From: Phyllostachys edulis
Lineage: Eukaryota > Streptophyta > Magnoliopsida > Poales > Poaceae
Direction: 5' to 3'
DNA: 64,000 bases
Assembly (NCBI GenBank): GCA_036346405.1
Contig: CM070548.1
Coordinates: 48,275,279-48,339,278 of the forward strand
Shown here in pieces: positions 10,881-22,278 of this stretch (positions are counted from its first letter, which is position 1; each line of letters begins with the position of its first letter). The position numbers and the translations under genes are program-made. The notes beneath the pieces are model-generated. The model saw nothing but the letters and a program-made list of their open reading frames with translations. It was not told the DNA's origin and did not search any database.

Positions 10881-13800
10881 TTGTCCAACGGTCGATATCA
10901 GCCACCTGTTCTTCTCCTTCCTCGGTCTCATGGCGCGCCATGGCAGAGGAGGCGATCTGCTTGTCACCTCTCAACAGCTCTTTTGCTGCAAGCATTAAAT
11001 GCGGGTCAGCCTTCCGCCCCCTAAGTCGTACTCAGACCTGCCCCCATCCCCTCCACGTCCTTGTTGATCCATGGACCGAGCTGTGGGCTAAGCTCACTGT
11101 GGAGCTTAACCCTAGCTCATTGCCTCTGCTCCCCGGCTATAAAAGGTCCCCCTTGCTCCTCCTTGGCTTCCTTTAACACCTTCCCCACTTGCTCTCGGTT
11201 TATTAAGCTCAAAGCACCCGGAGCTCCTCGGCCGCCATTGTTGAGCTTGGAGCTCCTCGGTGGCAACAGGGTCCCAATGGCTTTTCCTCTCCTCTCTTTG
11301 CTCCAGTGTGAGCCTCTCATCTCGGTGGACCTTAACCCTAACTCAATTTTGGTTTGCCTCTTCAGGGAGCAGCTGAATTTGGAGCTCCCCCTTTTCAGCC
11401 GAGGTTCACCCCCCCTTCGTCTTTAACTCCGGTAAGACCTCCATTTTCCAATTGCTCGCTCTTGTACCCTCTGTGAGCTATGGTGGAGCTAACCTTACCC
11501 TCCTTTGGGCTCCTTTTGCTCAGACCATCGCCTCCTCGGGTTCTTCTTCGGCGCCGGTAGGGTCCTCCGCCGACAGAGCTCCTCTGTCCTCCTCGGTTCT
11601 TCCCTGCACTTAGGTAACCTCCCTAGTAGCCCCTAGATGCTTCACACTCGCTTGAATGAACCACTACGGAGCTCTAATTCATTTTTGCGTTTAGCCGTGG
11701 GTGTCGCACCGCCCCTCTCCGGCTAGCCATCAAGATCGTCCACCACCGCAGTGTGGGTGAGTACCAGATGAGTGCGACTACTATTGCGCACCGAGTGGCC
11801 GTGCTTCGCGTCGCCATGGCCTGAGTCGCCGGCAGTGAGGAGTTCCTTGCCGTCGGGGCCGACAACTGTAGCAGCGTCCTAGGGCCGTCCATTTTCAGAT
11901 CTGGGGCTCAGATTGCCAAAGTGCTCGCGCGTGCGCTGTGTACGTTGGTTGTGAGCCGCCCATCTCGCGATCAACGGTCCACAGCCGCCACCCCTGTTCG
12001 CGCGCGTGTGTTCAAGCGCGTCAGCACCCGATGCTTACGAGCCGTTGGATCCACGATCAACGGCCTGCACTCGGTTGAGCTCGCGCGGGCGCGCTCGCGA
12101 TGTCCAGTTCGTCTTGGGCCGTTGGATCCCAGATCAACGGCCCAGACTTTTCCACGTCGTTTTGGTTTTAGAAAATTCTCGGGGGAATTATTTGTAAACT
12201 GAAAAAGGTAATGAACTTCAAAAATGCATAACTATTTCATTTGAGCTCCATTTGAGTTGATTCAAATTTTGTTAGCTCTGATTTGGACTCAGCTTTAATC
12301 TAAAAATGGTTGTAAGCTTAGTTCGGCTCCAGAAAATGGTTTTGCAAATTGGTTTAGAAATAGACTTTAAATGTTGCCCTAAAAATTGCATTTAACTTGT
12401 AAATTGCATAAGTAATTCTCTTTAGATCCTTTTTGAGTGAATCCAACTTTGTTGGCTTCGTCTATTAGTGTACTAAATGGTAGAATAGGATTTAGGCATG
12501 TCACTATTTTCAAAAGAATTGTGGGTGCATTTTATTTATGCTCTTTTGCATGTCTTTGAAAAATCATAGAAAATGCATACTAGCTCCAAATGAGGTGAAC
12601 TCAATTGTGTTATTCATCTCATGAGGTGCTGGATTTACCATAAAAATCCCAGGTGCAACACCTCTGTGGAAAATTGTGCTTGAGAATTTAATTCGGATGA
12701 ACAGTAACCGATTTGAATTTTTCCGGCATTTTTCCAGGCTGAGCAGATTTGTTTTGGCCATAACTTTTGCATTGAGAATCCAAATCAATTGGTTCTTGTT
12801 GCTAAATTCTTTAACAATCGTGCTCTAGCTGCTGTAAAATTTTTATTGCATTTGGAGAAAGTTTGCTGTTGAGTTTTTTCGGTTTTCCTCGTTCTTATCG
12901 GTTCTTTTTCGCTTTTTCGTTAGGTGCCGACGAGTGTGTTGATCCCGTGAGTGACCCTTTGTAGCATAGTGAGCAGCTCCAGCAAGGCAAGAAGTTTGAT
13001 CATGTTTAATCCCATTACTTTCAAAGTCTAATATATTGTTTACAAAGTCTATGTATGCATGCTCTATTTTGTTGTTAAATGATTATCGATTAGTTGATCC
13101 TATAGATGCATGCTCTGTAGGTAAATGTTTATTCTCTACTACTAAGCCTAGGAATATTTTGCTGTGATGTAGATTTCGTTGGATGAGCTCTCATTACTTA
13201 GTAGATCACGTGTTGGTATTGCTTAGAAATACATAGATCGCGGTAGAATTGGGCGGTCATCGACTTAGTCGATGATCTTGATCACACAAATCTAATTATT
13301 ATTCCATTATGTCCAGCACTAGTGCTTTGTTAATTTGTAAAGTCAAAACAAAACTAAAAATGAAAACTATTTGGACTTGGGCACAATAGATGATGGTGTG
13401 ATTTGTTGGTACGTGGAATGGTGCCTAAGTCAACAAGGACCGAAAATCTTGTTACATTAAACCAAGCAATTTTGCGTGCTAACCACACGAGGGGGATATG
13501 GGACCTCTCTTGACTTAGTACTTTGGCGTGTGTTAGCTTCGAGTTGCATGGTGGGCTATTGGGTGAACAGTAGTGGGGTTTATCCACTGCAAGGAGCACC
13601 ATCCGTATAAGGGGGTGAGCATCTTTGATGACTCCGCATCAACGTATAGGGAGGTTGTATCCCCATATGGGCGACTCGTTGTTGACACACAATATTGGAA
13701 ATGTCTCGTAGGACTTAGCCGTGCCGGCATACCAAAGGAAGTGTGCTAATAGCTTGGTGAAAAGGCGGTCTGACGTGTAGGTAAATTGGTACACCCCTGC

Positions 13801-13989
13801 AGGGTTCAAACTATTCGAATAGCCTTGTCCTAGGTTATGGACACGCTTGGGGAGGTCTTTCGAGAGTTAGACTATAACCTTTAATTAAAACTTGACATGG
13901 GTGGTATGAATGGGTAATTCATGCTATTGTTGTGGTGACTATTGGGTTAGTCACTTCCAGGATTGTTGTTGTCATCTATCTATTGTTAT

Positions 13990-15551
13990 TGTTGGAAATA
14001 TGCTCTAGAGGCAATCATAGAGATGATTATATTTCATTATGTTCATGACATTGGATAATGTGTTATCTTGTTCCTAGAATAATATTGTTAATATTTATTA
14101 TCAAGTATGTGACTTGGTTGTGAAACTCTATATTTCTGCGATAATTATTCTTATACGATCCCTGGTCGGAAACATATGAGGACACATATGAATAGACTAG
14201 CATATGTATTGGTTGATGACTATGTTTCACGAGTCATAGATATGGAGATATCAAACCAATAATATGGACACATGTTAGAGAACATGATGTTGGATAAGAC
14301 CCACCTTGAGACACTATTGAGATTGTTATGATTTTATGTGTCGTTAGTTGGTCTCAAGCAATGATGATGTATAATCCTTAGACCTGAGATTAGCATGGTT
14401 TCCTACATGTGTAATAGCACTCTTAGGGGTTGCCAAACGCTACTCCGTAACTGGGTAGTTATAAAGGTAGCTTTCGGGTATGCTATGAAACATGCAGAGG
14501 AATGTGATTGGTGGGATATGGATTTGCCCTCCTAACATAACAGAGAGATGTCTCTGGGCCCTCGTTGTGATCGGATAAAGAAAGTGCATGGCCATGCCAC
14601 TAGTAGTCAAGTGTTCGACCACGTAAAGTTATCGACACTCGATCGAGAAAGAATTGAGCGATCCATGGATGACACAACATCTCACCGGAGTTCAACCGGA
14701 CATCGTGAGGCAAAGGAGTATACACGAGTAGGTCGCTTAGTTCGACGATTCTGGTGGTCAGATATCAGATCTGAGCTAGTCAGACCGGTCGAACGTAGTC
14801 ACAGAGTGGTTGTAACACGGTCGTAAGCAATTACGAATCGTCGTGACCAAATCTGAATCGTCGTAACACGTCGTAAGTGATGAGGACACGGTCGTAGATC
14901 ATATTGCATTAAGATTCGTCTGATATATTTTTTGTGTATTTGGGAATCGATATGCTCTACTAGGAGCCGCTACGACTCGTGATCAGAAATGGTTTCCGAG
15001 TCACAACCGAACTACACACGAACCTACAGGGTCACACACTTAACGGGTTGGAACAAACCAGTACGAATACGATTCGTAAATGTGTTCGGATAGGATCCGT
15101 CACGAGCACTATATAAGGAGATGCATGAGGCTGGTTGAAAAGGTGCGTGAAACACCACCGAAACCCTAACCGCCATCTTCCTGAGAGCTCCGCCGTGCGA
15201 CTTGGTGCTAGCACACCAGCGTTCGGTTGTTCCTTCCCTGGACGTGTGGATACTGTAGAGGCGCTACTACGATTGTTGCGCTTGAGGATGATCCGCGATC
15301 TTCACAAGGAATACAGAGGTTGCTAGAGGAGACGATCGACTACGACCATTGCATCGACTTGCTGGACGTTGGACGATCGACTACGACCACTACATCGGCG
15401 TGCTCTTCGTTGGACCAGGCTGCTCCAATCCTTCTTCCGCTGCTCTACGCGTCTGGTGGTAACGATCTATGATCATCTACTTGCTTGGCATCATGTTTTG
15501 CGTGGTAGAAATTTTTGTTTGTAGCTATCGTAGCCTACCCGCGACCCAACA
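13990..15551 (+). mobile_element. Solo Copia-type LTR, 1562 bp, TSD GTTAT
   Basis: The start TGTTGGAAATATGC and end CCCAACA are canonical TG...CA LTR ends with short inverted termini (TGTTGG / CCAACA). GTTAT lies immediately before (13,985-13,989) and after (15,552-15,556). A TATA box (CTATATAAGG, 15,109-15,118) is followed by a leader. GTCGTAA/CGTCGTAA motifs cluster at 14,815-14,895. An older truncated copy lies at 1313-1651. Only one LTR with no internal region remains. Confidence 0.9.
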
Positions 15552-17398
15552 GTTATTATGTTATTGTCTTCGCTGACAGGGATCACCGAGAAGGCAATGG
15601 TTGCCGCGCGCTCCCTCTGTGTCCCTTCCATGTGGGCCCCGCTCCCTTCTTCTCTCTTTGGTCTCTCTTACAATCGGGTCCCTCCCCAATTCCCAGATCT
15701 GAAACAAGGCAGTGCCCTGTGCGCATTTGTCACCCGGTCCCATGTCATCCGCCTAGTCGTCGCCTATTCAGCGGCCATCAAAGCCTTTGTGCTTGTGTGT
15801 CGTCCTATGTGGCATCCTCATCATCAATTCCGTGCACGCCACATCGCCATCACCTCTTGCCACCTCATCTTCTCTGTGCGCACATGGCCTACACCCTGAC
15901 CTTAACCAAAACCGAAACTGTATAGATCTGGTTCACTATGAACCTATTCTATGACATCTAGACCCCACTTTGTCAGCACTACTCCATGAACCCGTTTCAT
16001 CATGCCCCTTAAACCCTAGATCGTGGACTTGGTCTATGGACCAATGGCCCACCTGTCATCCTCTTTGTCCATTTCGGAAATTAATTTAATTCCTGAAATT
16101 CAATTATCCAGTTGGTCTCACATGTCATTCACTGCCTTTGTTCTCTCTCACTTACTAGTGGACCCCACTTGTAAGTCTCCAATTCTGTTTATTTATTTTA
16201 ATCCGAAGGAATATTATCTGAATATTCTTTTTCATCATTTCATGTGATTCTTCCGAGAGTCATATCTTTTGAATCCGAACTCCGATTGAGTCCATTCAAA
16301 TTCCTAAATGCATCTAAATTCCAAATCTATTTATCTGAGATTATTATTTAATTTTTTGGAGTTAGTTTACTTTATGTTGTTTATTTATTTGGTTTATTTG
16401 CTTGTTTACAAGTAGACGTTGATACTTCGAGAAGTACTGATCAAGAAGGAGCTAAAGATCAAGGAAGTAGAAGATTAAAAGTTAAATAAGATCATCATTG
16501 CTATAGCAAGGCAAGTTGTACCTTTGATCATATTGAATCCCAGTTTTCTAAAAGTACCTTGATTCAAATTATTGCATTTACTTTAAGTATTTATTTAAAT
16601 GCTTTTGGCTTTAGTTAATAATCCAATTTGTTATATCCTCCTTGTCTATATTGATATGTAATAATCTTTTATCACCCTAGCTTGGTTATTTATTTAGTTG
16701 GTAATATCGTAGCACCAACGTGGGTTGGTTAGATATGAGTAGATTGCTTAGCCATGCCCACAAGTCATAATCTTATGTAAGTTGCAATTATCAACTTGAC
16801 TAAGTGATTATGGAACTATGTGATAAAAACTGTGTGTACTGTGTGCTATTACTCATTGATGGCATGTGTTGCACTTAACCAACAAGGTGGGAAATAATTT
16901 AGACCGAGGCAAGTGGTGGATACTGTGTGGCATGGTGGCTGTGTGTATGGGAATATTAATCTGTCTGTCTGTGTGCCATATTATTCTATGTGTCTGTGTG
17001 TCATATTAATTTGTGTATCTTAGTTAGAATTTGGAAGTCTTTCCTTGGTCAATTAAGGACTTAACTTTGTGCGCCATTGAACTAAGCCTTACTGTACGAC
17101 CACATGCCTGGTATGGGACAGGCCTAACTTAGTAAGTTATGGAGTCTTGACATTGATTACTCAAGTAGTAGGTTAGGCTGTGTGTAAGGGTGGAGATGTG
17201 TGCTATCAAGTAGTCACATCGCGGGACGGTTTTAAGGTCTTTACTATGATTTTTATTGTTATTTGCCTATTTATTAGTCATCTTTGTATATGGAAATGAT
17301 ATTTTACTGATGTTGCCACTATGTGCACTAGCGTGATCCTAGACTAGTGCATTATACACAGATGGTCCAGAATTGCATTTTTGGGCCCCGACAGGTAC

Positions 17399-18338
17399 CA
17401 AGGAGATCCAGGAAGGAAGAATAAGATGGGGAAGGGAGAAGAAAAAGCAAGTGAGAAGAAGGAAAGAAGGGAGAAAAGAAGGGGTTTTTGCGGGTTTCAT
17501 TATCATCGCCGTGTTCTTCAATGGTAACCCCTATTAGTCCCTAGGATTTCCTTGGATTAGTCGATGTACATTTTGTACATCATTTTGCCCTAGGGAAGAT
17601 TGATTTTCAACATGCCCTAGTTCGTCGAGTTTCGACGCATAACCTTGCGGGGAAAATTAGAGGTATTTAGGCTCGGATTCAGGGTTTCATCCAATAATAA
17701 AAGATGCAGATAATTTCGTTGGTATAGATCGTGTAGATGGGCTGTTTTCACCTAGTAAATGAAAGAATTAAAATTTGGTGATAACTTGAATTAAATAGGA
17801 AATTTTGAGTAGTTTCCAGAACTGATATCATTCATATATTTTTCAAGTTTTGGAATTAAAGATACGAAATTGTGAAGCGGTCTGTCCTGACAGATTCTAG
17901 GACAGTCTTTAGGGAAGGAAACAGGGGAGAAAACAGTAGAATCAGAAGTTCGTCATAACTAGAAAGTTGTAGGAAATTGCGTGAGGATTCCAGAAAGTAT
18001 TTGTTTGTTAGATTTGGAGTTCGGATGAATAAGATAGAGTATTTTTACTACTGGGACAGTGGGTAGTGCGTCCGGTAGAATCGCGTTAAGTGTCATTTTT
18101 GCGTAGACATGCAAAGACAATTAGTGTTTTGTTTTGGTTCTATGGTGATGTATTTTTTAGTATGTTTAAATTATTTGTATAGGAAGTATTGCTTCTAGCA
18201 CCTTGCCACCATCCTACTGCCCAGCTCCGAGCGGATAAGAGGTAAGTACATGGTAGAGTGGTGAACAATGGGTTGTTCGTCATTGTCGTTGATATTACTT
18301 ATCATGTTAATTTCTTTCATTAAGCTTATTCATATAAA
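17399..18338 (+). repeat. Old LTR-like sequence, right part
   Basis: This is the continuation of the sequence interrupted at 8586. It begins with a purine-rich leader (17,400-17,480) and ends where the Tat LTR of element G1 begins. It has AGGTAAGT-type sequence near 18,240, as in several LTR leaders here. No coding region was seen. Confidence 0.35.
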
Positions 18339-18429
18339 TGACATTTTACAAGGATCTAATAATCCTCAATTAATTATTTATCTGTAATTCTCGTTATAGA
18401 TAGCAATATCTTTATATTACTCGCAAGCT

Positions 18430-20240
18430 AGGTTCTAAAAGGCGCTGCTAGGCGTTGACTAGATGTCGCCTAGGCACCAGTCAGAGCGCTCCTGCGGCGA
18501 CTTCTACCAAGGCAGCGAGCAAGGCAGGACGACCACCTTCGACTGGCCAGGTGGTCCAAGGCGGCGTGCGGCGGCTCTAGGTGAGGCGGGCGCTGAGGCG
18601 GGATATAAGAAGAACAGCGCCCCGACCACATCTTGCACCATCCCGGGTTCAGCCTCATCATGGCGCGCTAGGGTTCGGCCTCCCCCACCGCTGAATCGAG
18701 CTCGCCCCGGGTTTCGACCATCTTGCGTCGCCGATTCAACCTCGCCGCCGCCGAATAGAGCTCACCCTGCCATCTCCACCACCGAATCGAGCTCGCCGCT
18801 TCCAAAACGCGATCGTCCCACCATCAAATCGAGGTACGCCTCTTCCCTCTACTCCCCCGCTGCCGACCTCCCTACTCTGCTCTCGCTCCTCTCTAGTCCC
18901 CCCTCCCGCGCCGCTGCCTTCCCTTCTCTTCCCTCTACGATCATCCCTTCCCCTCTCTTCCCTCTGTGGCCATCCCTCAGTCTTTGCTGCTCTGCTGCTC
19001 TACCCCCTTCCCTTCTCTGCTCCCCCTAGTGCTGCAGCTCCCCCTCAGTCTCTACTGCTGTCTGCTCTGCCCCCTTCCTTCTCTACTCCCCTAGTCTTGC
19101 ATCCCCCTGCTCAGTCTTTGACGATGAAACAGTCAATTGTGAATTTGGGGTCCTGTCGCTGCTGCTCTTCTGCTGTTGATTGCTCTGCTCCCCCTAGCAC
19201 CGCATCTCCCCCTTCTCTACTACTCTAGATTCTGGAGTTTACATATGCTTGCATGTTCTAGCTCGGTTTACATATGTTGGGAGCATATGCTTAGTTGCTT
19301 ACATAATTGTGTGGTCTGTAATTTTTTTTTTGTCTGGGCTCTGTAGTTTGGTAAATTGAATACAAGTTCTATTTAGTTTCTAGAACTTGGATAACATTAG
19401 CTAGTCTATATAATTGTGTTTCATCATGTTCAGTTGTGTGTAGTTTTGTGTGTAGTTTGTTTGGACCAAACTATGTAGTTGCTTCAAACTGTCTTGAAGG
19501 GATGCATTAAAGCTTGGAGCAACTCGGAGCAAGAAATCTGGCGTTGGATTGAAGCCTTGAGGAGGTGGATGGATGAGAGCAAGGAATCTTGTGCTGCCTC
19601 TGGAAGTGTTTTGAGTCTCAAAACCATTTAAAAGTTTTCTTTTGAATACAACTTATGCTATAGGATTATTGGGCCACTATACAACTTAATCTAGTCAAGC
19701 ATGTGTCACATAGTGGGCTAGAGTTGATTATCTTCTCACTGGTCAATTTTACTGAGCTTGTTGGCTGCTAAGTTGATTCTTCTTTTTGATTGTGACATGA
19801 AAATTGTATATGCTCCAGAATTTTCCTACAATAGTTTATTTAATATCAGCACATTTTCAATGGTTATGTGGATTGTGAAGCCTTGGTAAACTATCTCTGT
19901 TTAGTTCCATAAGTTCTCTAAAGAAGCGACCTGGGGTGAGACTTGCAGCATTGTTTATTATTCTGTTCTATGTGCAAACATAAAGATTAAAAGAAAAATA
20001 CATAACATCTGATTAGCACTTAGATGCTCTAACAAGTTTTTAGTTTGAGGTCTGGGCCTATGCACTGTAAATACTAAATAGTCTGTCAAGTAATATCCTA
20101 TTATATCTGTCATTGGTCTTCCACTGGTCAATGGCCAGTATGACTTCTTTTACCACAATGGATACTAACAACGGTTTCAAGTGAAATGTGTGATATGTAT
20201 GATTGTATGTTATGACTTATTGTTGATTTGTCATTTTGTC
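18430..20240 (+). other. hAT 5' subterminal and leader region
   Basis: GC-rich sequence at 18,460-19,030 carries a fortuitous 188-codon frame rich in Pro, Ser, Ala and Arg. It is followed by AT-rich intron-like DNA up to the BED-domain exon. No protein domain was seen. It probably holds the transposase promoter and 5' untranslated exons. Confidence 0.4.
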
Positions 20241-20876
20241 AAGATGTAATCCGTTGCTTCCGGAGGTGCGACAAGTTCAAGCATCCTTAAGAGGAATTAT
20301 GAAGATATAGGATGGGAATTTGGGTATTTAGATGATCTAAACAACTTGGATAGAGTGAAGTGTCGCTTGTGTCAAAAGGTAATTCACGGAGAGGTGTATA
20401 GGCTCAAATAACATATTGGTCTTATTCGCGGGAACGTTGCTAAATGTCCAAAGTCCACACAAGAAGAACAAGCAAAATGTAGGAAGTCTATAGAGAATGC
20501 ACAAGTATTGAAGAAGGCAAAGAAAGCAAAAGAGGGAGAGCTTAGAAAAGAAGTGACAATTGAAAAAGAAGATGACCCTAATGAAGATGAAGAGCTTGAA
20601 GTTGTTGGAGGCTCGACACCTCGTAGATTAGGGCCAATGGATAAGTTTGCTTGCCCTATTGATACTTCCATTTCTATGACGGGTCGGCAACAAAATATTA
20701 AAGATGCACTTTGGAAAGAAAGGACTCATAAGGAGAAACAATATGTTGTGAGATGGCTTTATGCTCATGGCATAATTTATTTGCAACTCTCATTCTCTCA
20801 TGATTGCTATCCTTTCATTGAACTATTGATTGCTAGCCTCATATTGTATGTTTTTATGTTTAGGTGTCCCTTTCAA

Positions 20877-21161
20877 GGGAACATATCTAGTGCTCATGAG
20901 GGCTTTGGTGGACATATGCACATACACGATCTGGCCCCTCGATTCACAAATCTACGGCCGAGATCGACGATGCAATCCCACCTCCCACCTTAAACTGAGT
21001 GTGTTTCAATCTGCCGGGGGGGGGGGGGTGTTCACAAAAGTGCGTTTAAGTGGGAGGTGGGATTGCATTGTCGATCTTGGCCGTAGATTTGTGAATCGAG
21101 GGGCCAGATCGCGTATGTGCATATGTCCACCAAAGCCCTCATGTGCACCAGATATGTTCCC
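20877..21161. mobile_element. Mutator-type hairpin MITE, 285 bp, TSD CCCTTTCAA
   Basis: The ends GGGAACATATC and GATATGTTCCC are the outer part of inverted arms of about 118 bp each that match almost throughout. The short loop holds 13 consecutive G (about 21,016-21,028). The 9 bp CCCTTTCAA is present at 20,868-20,876 and 21,162-21,170. The length of the duplication and long terminal inverted repeats indicate a Mutator-like origin. It lies in an exon of the hAT transposase. Confidence 0.9.
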
Positions 21162-22278
21162 CCCTTTCAATGCTATCAACAATTGATGAGTACAAACAAA
21201 TATGTGGGGCTATTGGTCGCTTTGGACCCGGGTTTGTAGGTCCTTCTCAATATGATTGTCGGGAGAAGTTGTTGAAGGAAGAAGTGGAAAGAACAAAGGA
21301 TTTATTGAAGACACATGAAGAAGAGAGAGCCTTGACTAGGTGCTCCATCATGATCGATGCTTGGACCGATCAAAAGAGGAGGATCATTATGAATGTGTGT
21401 GTGCATTGCAAATTAGGGACAAGTTTCATACAATCAAAGGAGGCGTTGGATTATGCACACACATGTGAGTACATGGATACTTGCATTGAACAACTAGGTC
21501 TAACAAATGTTGTTCAAGTAGTCACAGATAATGCTTCCAACAACATGGGAGCAAATACATTATTGAAGGACAAGAGACCAAATATCTTTTGGAGCTTATG
21601 TGCAACTCACAGCATTAACTTGATGCTAGAAGCAATTGTCAAGAATACACCAAAGTATAAGAAGATCAAGCAAAGGCATTCACCATATTTGTCTATACAC
21701 ATCATAGGACATTGGCCTTGATGAGGAAACACACAAAGAGGAGAGATATAATAAGGCTAGGGGTGACTAGATTTGCATCGGCTTTTCTTACTTTGCAAAG
21801 TTTGATTGAGAAGAAGGACGCACTAAGGTCGATTGCACTTAGTTCAGAATGGGAGGATAGCATTCACACTAAAACACAAAAAGGCAAGATGGCAACTAAT
21901 ACACTAATGAGTAGGGCCTTTTGGAATGGTGTGTCTACTTGTTTGAAGGTATAGCAAAGCATCATATCCTTGTGAATATATGATGTCTATTATGTCATTC
22001 TTGCATTGTTTGCTATGTCATAACCTTGTATATTGCATTGATTGAAGGTTTTTTTAACTATTGGTGAAAGTTCTTCACATGGTAAATAGGGATGGTCCAT
22101 CTTTGGCATTTGTTTATGGAGAAATACTACAAGTAAAGAAGCAAATCAAGGAGGCCTTGAACAATTTGGACAACAAATACAAATTGATCATGGATGCAAT
22201 TGATGGAAAGATGACGGGGAGGCTTGATTCTCCATTGCACTTGACGGCGTACCTTTTGAATCCACATTACAGTAATAA

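Larger units (their letters stand above)
9305..15580 (+). mobile_element. Nested long LTR (about 4.7 kb without inner insert), Tekay-like family
   Basis: The left end TGTAACATCCCAAATG follows the style of the other long LTRs. The right end is put at TTCGCTGACA (about 15,580), resembling GTCCGACA of the T-element LTR. Length after removing the inner solo LTR is close to the 4.6 kb LTR at 34.3-38.9 kb. It carries a tandem array (9955-10,880), a TATA box (CTATAAAAGG, about 11,138) and the block with ACTATTCGAATAGCC (about 13,810) shared with the LTR at 22,279. The 5 bases before it (GTGCG) are not repeated after 15,580, so the right boundary is tentative. Confidence 0.55.
8587..17393 (+). mobile_element. 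Solo LTR of a Ty3-type element (TSD GGTAC), itself split by nested LTRs
   Basis: The left end TGTAACGTCCC at 8587 is preceded by GGTAC (8582-8586). The right end GGGCCCCGACA, ending at 17,393, is followed by GGTAC (17,394-17,398). The TG...CA ends and exact 5 bp duplication define one LTR insertion. Without the nested DNA it is roughly 2.5 kb (8587-9304 plus about 15,581-17,393). A TATA-like box (GGCTATTTAAAGCCC, about 9157) and GC-rich leader precede the break. No internal retrotransposon region remains, so it arose by LTR-LTR recombination. Confidence 0.75.

Noticed and set aside
18463..19029. A 188-codon frame in the hAT 5' region.
   Set aside because: Pro/Ser/Ala/Arg composition follows the high GC content, no domain is seen, and it overlaps the terminal repeat region of the transposon.
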